64,000 nucleotides of DNA from Paulownia fortunei (Eukaryota; Streptophyta; Magnoliopsida; Lamiales; Paulowniaceae), in the NCBI GenBank assembly GCA_019321725.1, contig CM033109.1:25391347-25455346 (forward strand), given 5' to 3'. Below the pieces are notes generated by a model. That model was not told where the DNA came from, did no database searches, and saw only the letters and a list, made by a program, of their open reading frames with translations. The stretch's first letter is position 1. Each line of letters begins with the position of its first letter. Positions 60,373 through 64,000 of this stretch are shown piece by piece. The position numbers were made by a program, and so were the translations under genes.

Positions 60373-63300
60373 TCAAGAATCTTGTGGAGTCTCAAACCTT
60401 GTGGGAGTATCAATTCCCATCATGCAGCAAAGCCCCGATATCAAAATTACAAGCAAAACAATTCCCTGAAAAGTTACAAAAACCATAAATTTTGAGACAC
60501 ACACTGTGAATGCAAGGAAACCCATATATGACATGTAAACAGTGCACTGAAACTGGTATGATAGAGTAAAAGAAAGAAATTGAAATTTACAATGGTTTAT
60601 TTTCAAGCCTCGTATCTACACTCTCGGCCAATTTATTTCAACAGGTCATAGAGGCAGTGGACCAAAATTAACAGACTTACCACTAGAATTCCCTCCAAAA
60701 GAGATGACTTAATCTGGCAAACTCCATCACAGACTGTGGAATTAGCTGTTCCATTTCCCATGGTACCTTCAGCAAGAAATCTTTCTAGTCCCCGATGTGA
60801 GAGGTACTCCATAGATCTCAACGGATCTGAGATGTAGAGAACCGTGTATTTCGCACCCAACTGATTCACGGAATTGAGAAGCTGAGAAAGAATGCTACCT
60901 GCATATGTAATCAAACTGTTTAGTCCAATTTCCAGGCTCAATGGAAGGATAAGCTCCAAAAAAATAAGGACAGTGTTTCTAGTTTAAAAAACAAAAAGTC
61001 CTTTAGAAACCCTTATAACATTGTTTTAATGTAGCATACTCTCAGAATGTGGCTGATCAGAATCTTGCAATGAACGGGAACCTCCAGGGCACAACACAAT
61101 CAGCTCCGTATGCCCGTCAGAAATTTTCTCAATCCTTGAGTGCAGGTAGTCCTACCAGTAATGTACAGTATGTCATTCAGTAGGACTAAATATAAGTAAT
61201 GCAATTACATGTGCAAGATCATCAGTAGTACTTACATGAACTGAGTGAATATCATTTAGCTTATCAAAATTTTCACCCTCTACAGAGCACGACCCCACTA
61301 AAGCAATACTGCTGATCCCGAAATTATGCTGACAAGTATCAGCAAACTCTGAAATCAAAGAGCTTTCTATGGCCACTTTCTCCTCTCCGGCAGCTACGTA
61401 AGGAAAGGCCAAAGAGGAGTTGGAGTTTGAGAAAGAGTCCTATCCATGATGAAGCCAGACTTTAGTTTCAAGACGTGTCAGATGTTATGATGCTGAAATA
61501 ATATTCCAAATACTAATATAACAAGGAATTTATTCAAGTAAAGAGCAAACTAATTAACCTTGAGCAAGTCTATAAGAGCTGGATCAGTATTTGAGGGTCT
61601 GGATATATCCACAGATTGTAACTGCATAACAAAATAAATACTTCAAGCAACATAAGAAATTGCCAATGCCTATGGTATGAATGTTGTTGGTAGATTAACA
61701 GTTCTTCTAGATATATCAATCTATAATTCACTAATTTTGTGCAACTTGTTGTCTGTCAGATGCTGAACAGATAAATTTACAAATAAGTTAAGTGATGCAT
61801 CAACCAAAGTAGAATTATTCTCTTCGCATCTAATTTTAAACTTGCAGCTGAAAAATTGAGCCTGGGTCATCATGTCTTTTCTTTACATGCTGACAAGTAA
61901 CTCCTTAATTAGTGAATAAAGAAACTTGCAGAATTCATTGCATGCCACAATCCCTAAATAAATATATAACTGGAAGTATGAAAACCAATGGCCCCAATTG
62001 GTGTCAGTTTTAGATATTACAGAATAATAGGCAAAGTGCATCAAATAAGTATGTTCATCCATTCTTAAGAACTGCGCTGGAATAAATTGGCATTCAAACT
62101 GTATTTTCACGAACATGATCATCTACATTCATTGAAGTATGCATGATGTAAACAATTATTATACAAAAAATAACAGATAATTCGAAAGAGAATTCTCTTT
62201 TCATTCACATGGATGTGGGGCAGGGTCAGCATAAAAGATAGGTGATTACTTTCTTGCAAAACAAGAGCAAAGAAAACATATTAATACCTCTGTTCCAACG
62301 AAAAGAAAGGCAAAATTCTTAGACTGTTGAGCTTCCTCTCTTGAGCACTGACAACAATGAAACCACAAGATTTTGCTTTTAGTTTAAACAGCAAGGAATC
62401 ACAACCCTAAGTATCAGACTAACAATTTATATACTTCTCATACTTATTTCGGCTAAATATATTGCCATACTTGTTTGCTCTAAACATTGCAAAGAAATAA
62501 CTTGATTCTAGGATAAGAATGATGGGGGAATTGCTATCAAAATCTAACCAAGGATACAGATATACCAGGTATTTCGACCATCCACCTTCGGTCATTGCAG
62601 ACTTGGCTAAATCTCTTGGCGATAGAATTCTGTAATCAACCATTTCTTTCTTTCTGCCACACAATTGCAAGAATTATAGATAAATTTTGGGTTTCACAAG
62701 TTCAATGGTTACAGAAATTGTAGAGAAATGGGGGGAAGGGTTACTAAACACAAAAACCTACGTTTATTTGATGCAGAGTGATAAATTTAGCTGTGAAAGT
62801 TTTTGGATAACTTAAGGAGAAAATAAACTAATCGAAATTCAAGATACGCCATCAACCAACAACTTCCATAATCACACAACAGAATTAACTTAAGATATGT
62901 TAAATCGAACTGGCATCAAACAGATCACTTTTAGAAGAAGAAGTCAAAGTAAAATGGTAAACTATGATCCAAGTTTAAGACTCAACAACAAATGGAAATG
63001 AAAACCTAAACCCCCTGTAACTCCAAACTTGAGACAACTAGAGTACATAAGGTTGGGTAGAGGTTAACTCTGTATTAAACTGCCCTACAGAAGAAAGAGA
63101 AGTACTGAATGTGCAGAACTGGAAGAATAAAGAGGGATGAGTGAGAGGAGAGACAACAAAATCAAGACAGAGGCCAGGAATATCAAAGGGAAGGGCATGA
63201 TGTAGCAGGAGAAATAAGAGAAGGAGTAGAAAGGTCTCTGTAGCTTTCCAAATCTGAAATCTATTCTTCAGGTCAGAGCAGAAAGAAATTTATAGAAGAG

Positions 63301-63804
63301 CTCTTAAAACGTTAGGTTTTATCCATGATGCAAGTTGAAAGATTTCTAAAATGATGTGAACATCCTATATCAGTGTATATTACTTACTAGCATCTATCTA
63401 AACTAAACTGAAGAAAGAAACAAACTAAAAGATAGAATAGTAGGACTGGAAACATAAAGCTTACTATCCAGAATATCTAAATCAAACCACATCAACTTCC
63501 CGGGAGTTTGGAGGGAATCGAGCTTATCCAGAAAGTCTCAGACACCTTTTGCAACAAGTAGTCACGAATACACCATAACTCAGCCTTATCGATTCATGAA
63601 CAATCAGATAATGGCGGACAGTGGCTCACTCCTCAAACAATATAAATGAAAATATAATTGATTAGAAGCAATGAGAAATCATTACCCATCTAGATGAGGC
63701 GACCACAGGAATGCGGGGACCGTGGACGAGAAAGTGAGGCCCAAAGGTAGCTGAGCCGCGATAACAAGCAGAGCCACCACTAATGCCACCGAAGCATTTG
63801 CCAT
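60373..63804 (-). CDS. Type I membrane protein, Ac45/VOA1-like (tentative), 8 exons
   Basis: Spliced gene encoding 318 residues. Exons (high to low): 63804-63686, 62653-62566, 62347-62288, 61621-61559, 61439-61236, 61151-61040, 60898-60681, 60465-60373. All introns are GT-AG, phases agree, and the sum is 957 nt including TGA. The N-terminal signal peptide MANASVALVVALLVIAAQLP is followed by a luminal domain (VPAFLWSPHLDG, VDYRILSPRDLAKS, SLAFPYVAAGEE, GAKYTVLYISDP). A sequon-containing NGTANSTVCDGVCQIKSS stretch precedes the single C-terminal membrane segment (LLEGILVGIVLLVILISGLC), and the tail is CCMMGIDTPTRFETPQDS. This matches a conserved plant family of uncharacterised membrane proteins; the C-terminal part resembles the V-ATPase accessory Ac45/VOA1 transmembrane domain, which would suggest a role in V-ATPase assembly in the ER. 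That functional link is from memory of the family and is tentative. The frame is intact. Confidence 0.9.
62654..63685 (-). other. Intron 1 of the membrane-protein gene
   Basis: A 1032-bp intron with GT at 63685-63684 and AG at 62655-62654. No internal gene or transposon was recognised. Intron 4 (61440-61558) and the others are short; intron 3 (61622-62287) is 666 bp and also shows no recognisable feature. Confidence 0.85.
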
Positions 63805-64000
63805 CTTCCTTCTGAATAGCCAACGACTACACCAAGTGATTGGATTGGATCACCAGATTACAATACCCCAAGTATGGATTGAATCGGTCAACTATCTACC
63901 CAATTCAACAAAAGAAATAGCAAATTAATTATGAGAAATTTTATTACGGGTTGTAATCCAACAAATCGCTGCGTGGCGGGCTGGATCTAAACTCGTTGAG
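63805..64000 (-). promoter_or_regulatory. 5' UTR / proximal promoter of the membrane-protein gene (partial)
   Basis: The 196 bp upstream of the ATG at 63804 up to the window edge. No clear TATA box. It presumably contains the 5' UTR; the promoter continues outside the window. Confidence 0.5.

Overview
This is an AT-rich piece of a flowering-plant nuclear genome, probably a eudicot. The evidence is spliced genes with GT-AG introns, (TTTAGGG)n telomere-type repeats, an Athila-type Ty3/gypsy retrotransposon, plant L1-type LINEs with a C-terminal RNase H, and plant-specific gene families. About 90% of the window is repeat. Only two ordinary host genes are present, both on the minus strand on the right: an SKU5-similar (NTP303/Bp10-like) multicopper-oxidase homologue at 46.6-48.3 kb, and an 8-exon gene at 60.4-63.8 kb for a 318-aa type I membrane protein.

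Layout. 1-7.87 kb: tandem array of a ~353-bp AT-rich satellite, split by a 3.2-kb solo-LTR-like insertion (1221-4427) with a perfect 5-bp target duplication. 7.87-37.64 kb: a head-to-tail stack of four LINE copies, all on the minus strand, separated and bounded by tracts of TTTAGGG-like repeat. The leftmost LINE (LINE-A) is split by a 10.7-kb Athila-type element (12792-23483) with two nearly identical LTRs and a perfect 5-bp TSD. 37661-37760: 100-N assembly gap. 37.76-45.9 kb: the same ~352-bp satellite in the opposite orientation. 49.2-59.24 kb: a different, very homogeneous 313-bp satellite (about 32 copies) with a 13-monomer higher-order duplication, lying between the two host genes.

Two things stand out. 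First, the Athila-type element carries, in sense orientation and in place of most of its integrase, a full-length intronless LONELY GUY (LOG)-like cytokinin-activating enzyme gene (19448-20079) plus about 0.6 kb of unidentified sequence. This is a candidate retrotransposon gene capture. Second, the LINEs end in CCCTAAA-type (telomere-like) tails instead of poly(A), both full-length 5' ends abut telomere-like repeats, and three copies share 3'-terminal stem-loops with a paired base change. Together this suggests a telomere-repeat-associated L1 lineage.

Many reading frames here (SKS gene, LOG-like gene, gag, pol) are broken by single-base losses, often in short homopolymers. Some of these may be residual long-read assembly errors rather than real pseudogenisation.
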